From the IMG/VR virus record IMGVR_UViG_3300024520_000162, positions 1 to 42,714 of that record: DNA of 42,714 nt. The stretch is one strand, 5' to 3'. Below, in pieces: positions 29,709-39,449 of the stretch. The stretch is from a virus. How positions within the stretch are numbered: the stretch's first letter is position 1; each line of letters starts with the position of its first letter. The position numbers and the translations under genes were made by a program. A model generated the notes under the pieces. That model was given only the letters and a program-made list of their open reading frames with translations. It was not told where the DNA came from and made no database searches.

Positions 29709-31612
29709 TATGCCGCCCCTTTCATAATCCCTGAATTGACTAAAGCATCCCGCATCGCGTTTTGTAAAACAAATAATTCCGCCAAATTATTGTTGATCGT
29801 TCCATCATCGCCGGACCCACTCACGGCTGAAATCGTGCTGTCGGTCGTTCCGCCCGTTGAGTTAGTCAACGCAGCTTGATTCCCACTTGCCGGTTGAACA
29901 ATAGGCGTCACTCCCCAAAAGCCCATAAGGGCCGTGGTTCCTTGTCCTATATTGCTACCCGTCCCCGACGTAGCAAACAGAAGATCAAACGTGTCTCCAA
30001 TTTCCAACCCACTCGATTGCATGTTAACAATCCAGTCAGAATCAGATGAAGGATTTCCGTCTTTGTAACGAAGATCTCCAGAAACTCCCCAAATATGTAC
30101 GCCGGTTGTGTCACTCCCGAAATTTATATGTCCGGTGTTCCACGCCCCCCCAAGGAATCGAATATTTCCTTCCGTCGCATCATTGCAGGTCTGTGAGTTT
30201 ATGTAGATCGCTGACGCGTCACTTGTCGGATTGGTCGTAGTGAATTCCTGATCTCGAATCCAAATTCCGAGCCAAGTAGAAAGCGCAATGCTTGTCCCAT
30301 ATGACCCGGCTGCCGTTGGTGGCTGAATCTGCAACACCGCCGCCGTAGGAACATCGTATCCCGATCCACGTAGACTGACCGACATAATTCCGCCGGTAAT
30401 CGTTTGAGTCCTGGAAGTTCTAACGCCCGTCCCACCTGTATGCGTAACATTTGATTGAAATTCACCTCCCGTTTGAAAAATCTTGACTCGACACCCCGCC
30501 GCTGATCCAGCAAATGCAGATCCAAAATTTCCGCCCGAAACCGTATTCATTCCAGCTTCAGCAGTATTCCCAATACATGAAGCATCAGAGCGATTCCCTC
30601 GAAGGCTGGCGTTTCCATCCGTCGTTACATTGGCCCCGCACTTAAATTGAGAGAAATTCGAGCTGCCAGAGTTAAGTGTGTAGTTTCGATCAAAACGAAC
30701 AAAGTTAGTTGGATATAATGCGTCATCCAAGCCGTTGGAGCCCATAATTCCGGTCGCGCTAGATAAAATTAAAAATCGACTGCCCACCACGGAGCCGTTG
30801 GCATCCTGTAAACGCATCGCCCACGTTCCAGTATCTTGAACCTCGAAAAACTGATCGTTTGCGCCATTTGCTGTTCCATTTAATGTCAGCGCATCAGCGG
30901 CCATAGCGACAGAGGCGATAGATGTAATTGTACTATTAAATTGCCACGTCCCCGAAATGGTCTCGTTAGACGCAATTCGAGCAAGGATTGACCCATCCGT
31001 TATCGCACCTTCCGTAATTGCGCCCCCAGCCGCTTCAGCTTGCGTAAGAGTGACTGTGTGCGGGTTTGCCGTCGAAGCTATATGCGAGTCAATTGTCGCA
31101 TGAGTATTCGAGCCTATATTTGCGATCTGCGTATGATCCAACCCTAGTGGGTGAACGTTAAAAGTATGCGTACCCGTCCAAGTAGGAGAATCGCCTATAT
31201 TAGGAACGGCCTTTAATCCACCCCCCGTATTCGTCTGTAACCCAGGATAAATAGGAAGATACGCCAGCTCCATGATCGACGTACCTATTACGTGCCAAAT
31301 CGTATGAGCGTCCGTTGCAAGGCCGGTCGTACCAAACGAATATGAATTCCTTGATCCGCCTATTCCTGAATTATTGGTGTTCGATTCAAACGTAAATGGG
31401 CGCGAGCCTGTTGCGTTTTTTACATTTAAGGTCCGAATATCTAAATCAGCCGTGGAACTTAAAACAAGATCGTTTCCAGAGAGAGCCCTGACAAACAAAC
31501 GCCCGAGTGTATTGGTAATGTCTCCGTCGGTTCCGTCGTCGCTGTACCTAAGCTGGCTATTTGCCCCCAGTAAACGATCTGGAGGATAGATAATATCTAC
31601 GCCGGAACTCAT
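29708..31612 (-). CDS. Large tail fibre/spike protein
   Basis: The 634-residue protein has long Ser/Thr/Asn/Gly-rich beta stretches, the fibre signature IDSHIASTANPHTVTLTQ at about 180-197, and a helical C-terminal end (AELFVLQNAMRDALV). It is probably the main trimeric receptor-binding appendage. It overlaps both neighbours by 1-4 nt. The host receptor cannot be predicted. Confidence 0.75.
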   Translation of the reverse strand: MSSGVDIIYPPDRLLGANSQLRYSDDGTDGDITNTLGRLFVRALSGNDLVLSSTADLDIRTLNVKNATGSRPFTFESNTNNSGIGGSRNSYSFGTTGLATDAHTIWHVIGTSIMELAYLPIYPGLQTNTGGGLKAVPNIGDSPTWTGTHTFNVHPLGLDHTQIANIGSNTHATIDSHIASTANPHTVTLTQAEAAGGAITEGAITDGSILARIASNETISGTWQFNSTITSIASVAMAADALTLNGTANGANDQFFEVQDTGTWAMRLQDANGSVVGSRFLILSSATGIMGSNGLDDALYPTNFVRFDRNYTLNSGSSNFSQFKCGANVTTDGNASLRGNRSDASCIGNTAEAGMNTVSGGNFGSAFAGSAAGCRVKIFQTGGEFQSNVTHTGGTGVRTSRTQTITGGIMSVSLRGSGYDVPTAAVLQIQPPTAAGSYGTSIALSTWLGIWIRDQEFTTTNPTSDASAIYINSQTCNDATEGNIRFLGGAWNTGHINFGSDTTGVHIWGVSGDLRYKDGNPSSDSDWIVNMQSSGLEIGDTFDLLFATSGTGSNIGQGTTALMGFWGVTPIVQPASGNQAALTNSTGGTTDSTISAVSGSGDDGTINNNLAELFVLQNAMRDALVNSGIMKGAA

Positions 31613-31971
31613 GACAGCGGTTCAATCGTTACATTAATATCCTGAGCGGACCCGTCATCGTGTGAAACAAAGATCGCCTCCGACGCTGCCATAGAAACAG
31701 AAACGATCATTGACGGGTAAAACGTATGCCCAAACGCGGAACCTGACACTCTTCGAAACTCCCATATTCCGACACTGGCATTATCGACGGAAAATATAAT
31801 TCGATATGGCACAGCGGGAAGATTCCCCGCAGTTGGAATTTGTACCGTAGTCGCTGTAGCCACCGCGACTTGCTCGTCAAGTTCCGTTCCCGCATACGCC
31901 GGAGCAGGAGTCGTAAACGTAGGATCCGTCGCCGAAGAACCCGTCGTGTCACTCAGTACCCGTCGACTCAC
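31609..31971 (-). CDS. Small beta-rich structural protein
   Basis: The 120-residue protein is beta-rich (VATATTVQIPTAGNLPAVPY) and starts in an ATGA overlap. It sits upstream of the large fibre gene and downstream of the 100-residue gene in transcription order. It may be a fibre adaptor or baseplate-type piece; not recognised. Confidence 0.6.
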   Translation of the reverse strand: MSRRVLSDTTGSSATDPTFTTPAPAYAGTELDEQVAVATATTVQIPTAGNLPAVPYRIIFSVDNASVGIWEFRRVSGSAFGHTFYPSMIVSVSMAASEAIFVSHDDGSAQDINVTIEPLS

Positions 31972-32270
31972 TCTAAACTTTTCCTTCTCGATCGAACATC
32001 TGCGGGCATGTCGTTTGATCGAGCATGAATAATATTTACAGACAAACTACGGCCAAGACGAGACGAAAGCTTTGATATAAGCTCCGCACGAAACCCGATT
32101 AAGTCTGTCCCGACGGCTCCTCCACGTATGCGACTATCCGCGACGACGTGGCCGATTGTAGAGCAACCATCAACGCCTTCGGAAATATAAGCATCGTCAA
32201 AAACTTTCCTAATTCCATCGAACTGCGCAGAAGTAACGCCGTCAATTTGAAGCTCTAAATACTGTGGCAT
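31968..32270 (-). CDS. Hypothetical structural-region protein
   Basis: The 100-residue product begins MPQYLELQIDGVTSAQFDG and looks alpha/beta. Its start overlaps the preceding stop and its end overlaps the next gene. No motif is recognised. Confidence 0.6.
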   Translation of the reverse strand: MPQYLELQIDGVTSAQFDGIRKVFDDAYISEGVDGCSTIGHVVADSRIRGGAVGTDLIGFRAELISKLSSRLGRSLSVNIIHARSNDMPADVRSRRKSLE

Positions 32271-33055
32271 TATCCGCCCCCCGGTCCGCCAGAATTATTC
32301 GTCAAATTCTTCGAGAATCTGACTTCATATAAAGTAGCGTCTAGCTCAAGAGTGCCATCCTCGAATGCGCCAACTGTAACCTCATCAAACGTAAAAGCCC
32401 CCGTCACATTCGCCGTACCTTCTATCCCTAACGATTGACCGTCCCAAAACGCTTGTGCATTCCCAGCGTCTGCGCGCGTCACCCGTACTTTATGAATATT
32501 TCCATCGTTTGCCTGCGCTGCCGTAATTGTAAAACTCGCACTTACCTGATTTGCAATGTCATCTTGAACAAATAACGTAATAACATTGTCTCCAACACGA
32601 TGATTGACATACACTCGCGCGGTAGTTCCTGAATTGCTCAGCACAAGAACCATGTTCTGGCCACTCGCTTGATCCGTAGACGAATAGACATATTCCACTG
32701 TAAAATTGTCACTCGCTCCTAGATCAAGTTCTCCCGTCAACCCAACATTTGCGAAAAAATCGCCTGTCCCGTCCAGCGCAATTCCTGGACTTAGATTGGC
32801 CCACGAACCCGTAGCCACCTGACTATATGTCGGGTTTCCGTTTGCCGTCAGAACGATACTTTGTTTTTCGTCTGTAATATTTCCGCTGGCCTCATCGAGA
32901 ATGACTTGAAACAGCACCGCATCGGCATCGTCCGAGTTTAGCGGACCAGCGGGATGTCCGTAATTAAACGTATTCGAAAGAATACGAAGCTTTCCGCGAT
33001 TTTCACGCGTCGCTGGCCGTATCTTATAATTTGGCTCGGAAGGAGTTCGCCCCAC
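32270..33055 (-). CDS. LamG/concanavalin-like structural protein
   Basis: I place the start at GTG 33055 because TAAGGAGG lies 6 nt before it; the longer frame from 33145 runs into the previous gene. The 261-residue product has an N-terminal beta part and a concanavalin A-like domain at about 90-245 (SDNFTVEYVYSSTDQASGQ, HKVRVTRADAGNAQAFWDG, LYEVRFSKNLTNNS). Such domains bind sugars or act as capsid or fibre decorations. Confidence 0.7.
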   Translation of the reverse strand: MGRTPSEPNYKIRPATRENRGKLRILSNTFNYGHPAGPLNSDDADAVLFQVILDEASGNITDEKQSIVLTANGNPTYSQVATGSWANLSPGIALDGTGDFFANVGLTGELDLGASDNFTVEYVYSSTDQASGQNMVLVLSNSGTTARVYVNHRVGDNVITLFVQDDIANQVSASFTITAAQANDGNIHKVRVTRADAGNAQAFWDGQSLGIEGTANVTGAFTFDEVTVGAFEDGTLELDATLYEVRFSKNLTNNSGGPGGG

Positions 33056-33065
33056 GAGACCCTCC

Positions 33066-33848
33066 TTAACTTGGAGTCCCGCCGAGAGGTCTCCAGTGCA
33101 CCTGAATCGTATTTCCCGTCGCCGCCGTACCAAAGTAAGGCACAATCGAAGCAGCCGCTGGAACCACGACTTCTGTGCTCATCTCAAAATTCAATGCAGC
33201 GTCGTCAGCAAGTAACGGAAAATAATCGAATAACGTCGTAACCCATAAGACATTTGCGAGCGGAGCCGTCGTCGGCGCAGTAGATGCCGTAACCTGAATC
33301 ACATACTTTCCCGCCGAATCCGTCGAAACCGCCGCCGTCGACCCAGTTGCCCAATCATGTGGCGCGGGAAACGAAATAATGTGATCCGCCGCCGTAAATG
33401 CAGCGGGCGTCGAATACGTCGGAAGCGTCGCCATCGCGGTCCCATTATAATATTCGTACACGTATGTCGGCGTTCCAGCTTCAGCCGTTCCCACCGTCAT
33501 TCCAATTACGTTAAACTTATGTGTCGAGCGTACAAGAAAGCCATCGTCATTCGTCGTCGTAAATAACGCAAAGTCATCCGTGCCCGCATCCTGAGCGTCC
33601 GTCGTATCATCGATAAAGTCAGGCGTAGCAGACACGTCAATCTGACCGGCCTCCCACAATGCGTTCGGCTGCTTCCAACCAAAGCCTACGTCCGCTGCCA
33701 CGCCCGATCGATTCACGAGAATGACCTCGCCGACTCCTAGCTGCGAGCCCGAAAGATTCGACGGCGGACTCAGCGCAGTCGTAGGTCCACACTGCGACGG
33801 GTACGAAATAGGACTCGTCGTATTAAAATTTCCAGGATTATGTGCCAT
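33066..33848 (-). CDS. Beta-rich head or tail decoration protein
   Basis: The 260-residue protein is rich in Thr, Ala, Asp and aromatic residues with strand-like blocks. No membrane segment or enzymatic motif is seen. It follows the 115-residue gene after an AGGAGAAAGTC ribosome site. A decoration or head-fibre role is likely from position and composition. Confidence 0.55.
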   Translation of the reverse strand: MAHNPGNFNTTSPISYPSQCGPTTALSPPSNLSGSQLGVGEVILVNRSGVAADVGFGWKQPNALWEAGQIDVSATPDFIDDTTDAQDAGTDDFALFTTTNDDGFLVRSTHKFNVIGMTVGTAEAGTPTYVYEYYNGTAMATLPTYSTPAAFTAADHIISFPAPHDWATGSTAAVSTDSAGKYVIQVTASTAPTTAPLANVLWVTTLFDYFPLLADDAALNFEMSTEVVVPAAASIVPYFGTAATGNTIQVHWRPLGGTPS

Positions 33849-33859
33849 AAGACTTTCTC

Positions 33860-34207
33860 CTATTCTTTATTCGAAACTACGACCGTGCGAATAGGTCGAG
33901 CGTTCGAGCGTATCGACTCCGTCTGCTCTGCCTCAATGATAACTTGCATCGCGGGATGCTCCGTCATTGACTCAGGTACCGTCTGACCATCAGCGCCAAA
34001 TTCAGGATCCAGTCCAACTTCAAGAAGCTTCTCACGCGGAACCTTCTCTCCCGAAAGATAATAATATGTTCCGTTCTGCAAATAGATTTCGACGTTTCCT
34101 CCAGGTTCACGTCTCACATAAAGCTTATACGGCATGACCTTATTCAAAGTTGCCATACCCGTCTTAGGATCCATCTGATACTTATGCGGCTTCAGATCAA
34201 GTGGCAT
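33860..34207 (-). CDS. Hypothetical structural-region protein
   Basis: The 115-residue protein has a basic N-terminal half with strand-like parts (KVMPYKLYVRREPGGNVEIY) and an acidic C-terminal part. It starts immediately after the preceding gene. No family recognised. Confidence 0.55.
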   Translation of the reverse strand: MPLDLKPHKYQMDPKTGMATLNKVMPYKLYVRREPGGNVEIYLQNGTYYYLSGEKVPREKLLEVGLDPEFGADGQTVPESMTEHPAMQVIIEAEQTESIRSNARPIRTVVVSNKE

Positions 34208-34209
34208 AC

Positions 34210-34542
34210 TCAGTATCCTTCCACAACCATACGAACCGTCGTCGCAGCCGGTGTTTCCGTCGTAAGTACGGCCAGGGCCTGATTCAAGGCCAGTAACGTA
34301 TTTGCACTGACATCATAATCGTAAAAGAATGCATCGGTGATCGCACTATGCTCTTCGACCCACGCTTTCGTAATCACATTTGGACATCCCATCGACGCCT
34401 TTGTCAGCGGAACCCCTGCTGTCGGAACCGTATCGGCTCCATCTCCAAAGGTCACTGAAACTTCATTAATATAGCCACGTCCAGGGACAAACTCGCGAGA
34501 GTTCACCACATACGTGACGTCTGCTGCTACTAAATCAGCCAT
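34210..34542 (-). CDS. Small structural-region protein
   Basis: The 110-residue protein is a mix of strands and helices (DVTYVVNSREFVPGRGYINE). A GAGGAGAACGAT ribosome site supports the start. It belongs to a group of three small genes after the capsid gene, which often encode head completion or decoration proteins. Confidence 0.55.
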   Translation of the reverse strand: MADLVAADVTYVVNSREFVPGRGYINEVSVTFGDGADTVPTAGVPLTKASMGCPNVITKAWVEEHSAITDAFFYDYDVSANTLLALNQALAVLTTETPAATTVRMVVEGY

Positions 34543-34607
34543 ATCGTTCTCCTCTTAATGTGAGCCGGAAGGAGCCCATAAAGGAGACCCCTTCCAGCTC
34601 AATTTCC

Positions 34608-35018
34608 TTACGCGGTAAGCGTAAGCCCAGTGAGATTTGCCTCAGTCTCTGGAATATAGTCCACGATCAATCGCGCCACAACCACAAGGGCCGTAACACT
34701 TTCCGCCGTAACCTGTACCGTGACAACGTCATTTGGCTGAAGAATCGTTCCTTCACCCACCTTGTCATAGAGTACTACAGCAGATTGATCTGACGCAGGA
34801 ACCGTAATGTCCCCAAGGTCTCCGTCTCCACGTGTTCCGCCATTAATGGTTCCATCGAACTTAATCGTACAACCACCAGTGTCAGTTCCGTGAACATGGA
34901 CCTCAGCTCGAATTACGCAACACTTAAACGGAACTCCAACTACAAGTTTGTCCGCCGCCGTATTTACGTCAAAGCTCGTATTTCCCAGAGCCACAAAATT
35001 TTCATATTTACCTGCCAT
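34608..35018 (-). CDS. Probable head decoration protein
   Basis: The 136-residue product lies next after the major capsid gene and is predicted all-beta (KLVVGVPFKCCVIRAEVHVH, DVVTVQVTAESVTALVVV). A GAAAGGAGAAACAAA ribosome site precedes it. Its position and fold type fit a capsid decoration protein. A 65-bp gap follows it, without a recognisable gene. Confidence 0.55.
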   Translation of the reverse strand: MAGKYENFVALGNTSFDVNTAADKLVVGVPFKCCVIRAEVHVHGTDTGGCTIKFDGTINGGTRGDGDLGDITVPASDQSAVVLYDKVGEGTILQPNDVVTVQVTAESVTALVVVARLIVDYIPETEANLTGLTLTA

Positions 35019-35033
35019 TTTGTTTCTCCTTTC

Positions 35034-35984
35034 TTACGAACTCGTTACATGAACAACTCGGGCTTCTCCAGCATTCGCTGTATCCCAAATAATTCCGAAC
35101 TCAAGAATCCCATACCAAGCTACCGCGAGCTTCCGACCAAAGTCCGAAGGCTGTGCCATTCGAAGCTCAGGATCTTCCGCAATCGCCGAAGCCACCGCAT
35201 CCCGTCCAAAAATGACCGTCTCTCCGAGAACGGAACCCGTTCCCTTCGAGTTCGAAAGTGCCGAATCATGGTTAACTTCCACAAGTCGGATTCCTTCGAT
35301 ACGACCAACTTCACCGTTCATCTTAGCTTCCCGGTTCGTATAGACGTTCCATTGCTCAAACTTAGGATCCTGAATGATCCCACGCTTTCCCTTTGTCGCC
35401 GTAAGCGCGATATAATCGCCGTCAATAAAAGGAGGCGCATGTAAAGTCTGAAACAGGTAATCCCGAATCGTCTCCACATGAAAAAAGTTCAAGTTATTGG
35501 TTGCCGCCGTAGAAGCCGTACCGTCCGTATCGAACGTTCCAGCCGCTGGTCCCGTCGGAATATATTTCACTTTCGCCGTCTTAAATGCAGCCGCTGCGGC
35601 CACATCCAAAACCTGCGCCATTTGATCCAAAAGTGCCTGTCGATGAGCCTCTGGAATATCTACCGCAGACAAATCACGTGCGAAGTTCGTAAACTCCACC
35701 GCGCGTCCCCACTCTTTGACCGTAATCGAAACAGTCGAGAGTGAAAGTTTGTCTACGGGAATCCCCGTTTCCTCATCTAACGTTCCATTGGAGGGCACCG
35801 TAAGATTAGAGGCTCGCGGAATAGTGATATTCTCACCACGCCGTTTACCATAACCCGACTCTGGCCTCGTGAAACGCATGAAAAGGGTCTGCGCAATTGC
35901 AGCCTTTCTCATGTCGGCACTCATGGCATGATTCTTATAGACGCCCGTAGGAGCGTCCAATCCCCATTGCCATAGGTTTGCCAT
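35034..35984 (-). CDS. Major capsid protein (N4-gp56-like family)
   Basis: The 316-residue protein shows the N4-gp56 family pattern: LSTVSITVKEWGRAVEFTNF at about 80-100, then a long helix (AVDIPEAHRQALLDQMAQVL), and GETVIFGRDAVASAIAEDP near 260. It follows the scaffold gene. Many copies would form the icosahedral head. Confidence 0.8.
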   Translation of the reverse strand: MANLWQWGLDAPTGVYKNHAMSADMRKAAIAQTLFMRFTRPESGYGKRRGENITIPRASNLTVPSNGTLDEETGIPVDKLSLSTVSITVKEWGRAVEFTNFARDLSAVDIPEAHRQALLDQMAQVLDVAAAAAFKTAKVKYIPTGPAAGTFDTDGTASTAATNNLNFFHVETIRDYLFQTLHAPPFIDGDYIALTATKGKRGIIQDPKFEQWNVYTNREAKMNGEVGRIEGIRLVEVNHDSALSNSKGTGSVLGETVIFGRDAVASAIAEDPELRMAQPSDFGRKLAVAWYGILEFGIIWDTANAGEARVVHVTSS

Positions 35985-36029
35985 TTAATGCTTCCTTTCC
36001 GAAAAAGGACTCGAACGTACGTAAGAAAC

Positions 36030-36794
36030 TTATTCCTTCGGCGGTTGTAGCGCCCTAGGGTGATAAGAAGAACTCTGAATCTCGTCAAAGAAAGTCGTTT
36101 TCGACGTCGCGTCATCATTTGATGCTCCCGACGCTCCACCCGTCCCAGTAGCTCCAGAACCAGGCTCAACTGTCGATCGACCTCCGTCAACCTCCTGTGA
36201 ACCCAGCAAGTCTCGACTCGTCTCGATCTGTGAACCAAAGTACTTTGAGATCCGATCCATCTGTTCCTCTCGGCCCAGATTCTTGATCTTAGGATCCAGT
36301 CGTACAGCAGTCACAAGTCGAATGTCGTCGATCATCGGCGCCAATCCAGGATTCTTCCCGACAAAATCAGTCCAGAACCGTTCCTCTTCCGAATGTCCTC
36401 TAAACTCTTCGCGCATCACACTTCGTTCACTCTCAAGTTTCGCTGAGTACTTCTCGTCGAAACGCTTCTCCATAAGTTCAGCCGCCTTTTTTGCGTCCGA
36501 ATAAAGTAACGTCTCGAATTTCTCGTAAAACTCTGAGTCTCCCTTTACGGTCGGCTCAGGAGCAGTATATTGCGCTTGTAGCTTATCGCTCATGTCGGAA
36601 ACCTTACGATTCAGGTCTCCCATTTCGTTCCCTTGACGACCGATCGTAGACTCCATCTCAGAGACCCACTCATCGAGCTGCCCCTGAGAATCAAACGTAC
36701 GATTTCCGGCCTTTAATGAACCGGTCACAGTCGTGTCAGTAGAACTCACGTTTGTCTCATTTCCTTTTTTCGTCTTTGTCTTAGTTTTAGCCAT
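36030..36794 (-). CDS. Scaffolding protein
   Basis: The 254-residue protein is highly charged, helical and without Cys, with a Lys/Thr-rich start, a coiled-coil centre (EWVSEMESTIGRQGNEMGDL) and a Gly/Ser-rich tail. It is encoded immediately before the capsid gene. The C-terminal helix-like end may bind the shell. Upstream, a 32-codon ORF (ATG at 36885) overlaps its start but lacks a ribosome site. Confidence 0.75.
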   Translation of the reverse strand: MAKTKTKTKKGNETNVSSTDTTVTGSLKAGNRTFDSQGQLDEWVSEMESTIGRQGNEMGDLNRKVSDMSDKLQAQYTAPEPTVKGDSEFYEKFETLLYSDAKKAAELMEKRFDEKYSAKLESERSVMREEFRGHSEEERFWTDFVGKNPGLAPMIDDIRLVTAVRLDPKIKNLGREEQMDRISKYFGSQIETSRDLLGSQEVDGGRSTVEPGSGATGTGGASGASNDDATSKTTFFDEIQSSSYHPRALQPPKE

Positions 36795-36892
36795 TACCGT
36801 CTCCCGTGCACCCCAACGTCTCGGCTTCAGGATATGTTTTCAAGGCAATCACTCGGCACAGATCGTCATCTGCCCCTACGTCCATAAATACA

Positions 36893-37102
36893 CTAACGTT
36901 TAATGCCGCGACTGAAAGCATCAATTAAGAGTTTAGCAGCTCGAAGCTGCATTGCACAAGTAAGAAGTTCAAATGAGCGATCTTCCGCACGTAGGGACGG
37001 CGAGTTCACGATACTCACAGCTCGATTCACGGCCTCTTCGATTACAGGCTCAACCAGACGTCGAGCTTCTGCGGGCGCAGACTCAAACCAAGAATCTAAC
37101 AT
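36893..37102 (-). CDS. Small helical protein
   Basis: The 69-residue protein is alpha-helical (PVIEEAVNRAVSIVNSPSLR) with an Arg/Lys C-terminus. The ribosome site is weak. It lies between the portal and scaffold genes. No family recognised. Confidence 0.55.
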   Translation of the reverse strand: MLDSWFESAPAEARRLVEPVIEEAVNRAVSIVNSPSLRAEDRSFELLTCAMQLRAAKLLIDAFSRGIKR

Positions 37103-37116
37103 ACGAGTGTCATACG

Positions 37117-37308
37117 CTAAGGAGTCTTTCGTTTTCGTGTCATCCGTTTAGCGCGAAACCGAATTTCTCCGACCATGTCACGATCTTCCTGGCGCGTCTT
37201 TCGAGCCTCACGCTCTCCGACCGTACGGGAAACATTTGCGCCTTGCGTAACAGGATTCGAGCGTAAATCTGAAACTATCTCTCGTCCAATGTTCTTTATC
37301 TTAGGCAT
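37117..37308 (-). CDS. Small basic protein
   Basis: AAAGGAG lies before ATG 37308. The 63-residue product is very basic (RFRAKRMTRKRK at the end) and likely binds nucleic acid. It lies just after the portal gene in transcription order. No family recognised. Confidence 0.55.
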   Translation of the reverse strand: MPKIKNIGREIVSDLRSNPVTQGANVSRTVGEREARKTRQEDRDMVGEIRFRAKRMTRKRKTP

Positions 37309-37335
37309 ATGTCATATTCTCCTTTCATGTTCATT

Positions 37336-39243
37336 CTAGCCCATCGAGCGTTTGCCGCCAGAGCCAGCCTCCGTTCCCTCCGGTACCGCCTGTTCATTGG
37401 GCTGTGACGGCTCTTCCGCACGACGCCCAGGGCCAGGAGCTTCAGCGTTCTGAGCCCCTCCACGCGCCTGAGCCTCGATACGCTCCATCTCTTGTCGAAA
37501 CTTAATCTCCTCTTCGTCGAGTTCGATCTCCTCTGAGTCAATTTCCAAGGAACGCATAAACTTGTCCAGTAACTTAGGCATCGAGAAACGTAACGAAAAT
37601 TCTCGCATCATAGGCTCGTTTCCGCCCACGACAGATAAAAATTGAACAAGCTTCTGAAAGTCACGGATCCTCGCCGTAATAGTCCGTAATCCTTTTCCAT
37701 GAAACTTGAAACCATTCGCCGCTCGCGCGAAACGCTGCTTGGGACTTAGTGAATTTAGTTCCGCGACGCCCTCTTCTCCGATCATTCGAGCAAGATCGTC
37801 TTTAGGGAATTTTTCGACGTTCTGTAAAATGTCGAACCATGATTCCTCCGCGACACGTTCGACCGAAATATCTTCAAAGTCCGCCGTAATTGCGTCGAAT
37901 ACGCCTGAAATTGCCTGCCCCGACTGGACGACCTCTGTGGCGCGAACCTGCTTCTGTGGCAATGAGCCCAAGCGAATCTCGTTCGAGAGCGTAGATTCCG
38001 CGTGTAACTGTGAAACTATATTAAAGAACGAGAGCACGTCACGAGGGACTTCGCCGGAATCGACACGTTCAAGCGCCTTTGCGCCGACCGGAGCCGTGTC
38101 ATTCAGTAACAGAGTCATTCCAGCGGGAATCCCTTTCGAGACTTCTTCACGCGTTACGGGATCGAGGTACGACGGCTTTAACTGCTTTATTCCATATACG
38201 GCACTCAAGCTGCCGTCGATCATAAGATTGAAAAGCTCATTAATGGTCGTATTGAGACCTCCCGCTGAGTCCATGAGCGCTTTGGGCCACGTTGCAGACG
38301 GCGTACGTAACAGCGGCGCAGAAACGATCGGGCTCGTCGCTGACCAGCGTGGGTTCGGCTGTGGCCCACGAATAAGTTCACGCTCATTTGCAATTGTCAG
38401 TAAGACGTTTCGTAGCTCAAAGCCGTCAGGATGTTCCATGACGTTTCCCTGACGATCCAGTACCGTTCCCCAAAACTCGTCCAAGAGAACTGGAAACCGG
38501 CGCTGAGCCCGTCGATGAAAGACGTCTTCTCCCTTATTTGACGCCTTCCGTTGCTCGACTTCGCCCTCCGTAAACGAGCGTAGATTCTTAGCTATTTCTG
38601 CGTCATATACGCCGTCGGGATTTTCGTCCGTACGCGAACGCGCGACAACGCGATGCTTGTCCATGAGCATGGAGTGAATCTCATAAAGTGGAGTTCCTCC
38701 CGCCGCGTGCGGGTCCGGGTAGTAATCTTCTGCCGGAATTACAGAAAGCACCAGGCGCCATTCATGCTTGTCGACGCGTCGTAGCGACTTTGCGTTCGGC
38801 GAAATAAAACGTGGAACCACGACAGGTACACCCGAAACTTTTATAGTGACAAGTGACTCGTGGACTCCAGTCTTTATGCCATCCGAAAATATAGTTTTTA
38901 CGTTTGCGCGTTCCAGATAGAAACGAGACATTCCTTGCGCTAGATGCGTCGTGAATATGGGATCACGGAAGCTCGTCGCATACTCTACCTTCATCCACTT
39001 GTCGAAATTCATAAGTGCACCTTTTACGACCGCCGTAATTTGTTCAGCGGCAAGTGCGCTCTTAGGCAGAAACTCTGTCGACTGGCCCTCCTGCTTGTGT
39101 TCGAACCTTCCGCGTCCGTGAAACAAATCCCAATTTATCTTGTTCTGTTTCATTCGGCGCCACTTAGCGTCTCGCGCCTCCCGTTTCAGTTCTATTACAG
39201 CGTCTACAACTTCTTTTTCAAATGTTCCTTTTTTGGGCGGCAT
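37336..39243 (-). CDS. Portal protein
   Basis: I choose ATG 39243, whose A overlaps the upstream TGA (TGATG). The 635-residue protein shows podovirus portal features: an N-terminal helix with GQSTEFLPKSALAAEQITAV and DPIFTTHLAQGMSRF, a central PDPHAAGG region, SATSPIVSAPLLRTP near 330, and an acidic and Pro-rich C-terminus (from about 560). It follows TerL as usual. It forms the dodecamer through which DNA is packaged. Confidence 0.82.
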   Translation of the reverse strand: MPPKKGTFEKEVVDAVIELKREARDAKWRRMKQNKINWDLFHGRGRFEHKQEGQSTEFLPKSALAAEQITAVVKGALMNFDKWMKVEYATSFRDPIFTTHLAQGMSRFYLERANVKTIFSDGIKTGVHESLVTIKVSGVPVVVPRFISPNAKSLRRVDKHEWRLVLSVIPAEDYYPDPHAAGGTPLYEIHSMLMDKHRVVARSRTDENPDGVYDAEIAKNLRSFTEGEVEQRKASNKGEDVFHRRAQRRFPVLLDEFWGTVLDRQGNVMEHPDGFELRNVLLTIANERELIRGPQPNPRWSATSPIVSAPLLRTPSATWPKALMDSAGGLNTTINELFNLMIDGSLSAVYGIKQLKPSYLDPVTREEVSKGIPAGMTLLLNDTAPVGAKALERVDSGEVPRDVLSFFNIVSQLHAESTLSNEIRLGSLPQKQVRATEVVQSGQAISGVFDAITADFEDISVERVAEESWFDILQNVEKFPKDDLARMIGEEGVAELNSLSPKQRFARAANGFKFHGKGLRTITARIRDFQKLVQFLSVVGGNEPMMREFSLRFSMPKLLDKFMRSLEIDSEEIELDEEEIKFRQEMERIEAQARGGAQNAEAPGPGRRAEEPSQPNEQAVPEGTEAGSGGKRSMG

Positions 39244-39449
39244 CAAGTATTTCCTTTCCTAAATGAATATGACGGAGTCGGTACAACGAGCCTTACGCGA
39301 TCATCGAATACACACGAATGACATAGTCCAATCGTACGACGAAAGTCGGTCTCTGGAAATTCTGTTCCACATACGCGACAGTTCCAGTAACGTCCGTTAC
39401 GTATAGCGTCCGAGCGTACATGTCCGTCGTTCGTCTGAGACTCGTTCAT
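39243..39449 (-). CDS. Small zinc-finger protein
   Basis: ATG 39449 overlaps the preceding stop (ATGA), and its TGA overlaps the portal start. The 68 residues contain CRVC near 24 and CHSC near 43, a zinc-ribbon layout. It sits between TerL nuclease and portal genes, where HNH-type or small accessory packaging factors often lie. No His/Asn nuclease motif is seen. Confidence 0.65.
   Translation of the reverse strand: MNESQTNDGHVRSDAIRNGRYWNCRVCGTEFPETDFRRTIGLCHSCVFDDRVRLVVPTPSYSFRKGNT

Noticed and set aside
36787-36885. 32-codon minus ORF between the 69-residue gene and the scaffold gene
   Set aside because: It overlaps the scaffold start in plausible fashion but lacks a ribosome site and is too short to judge.
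37706-38452. 248-codon + ORF inside the portal gene
   Set aside because: Antisense shadow of the portal gene with no domain pattern and no operon context.
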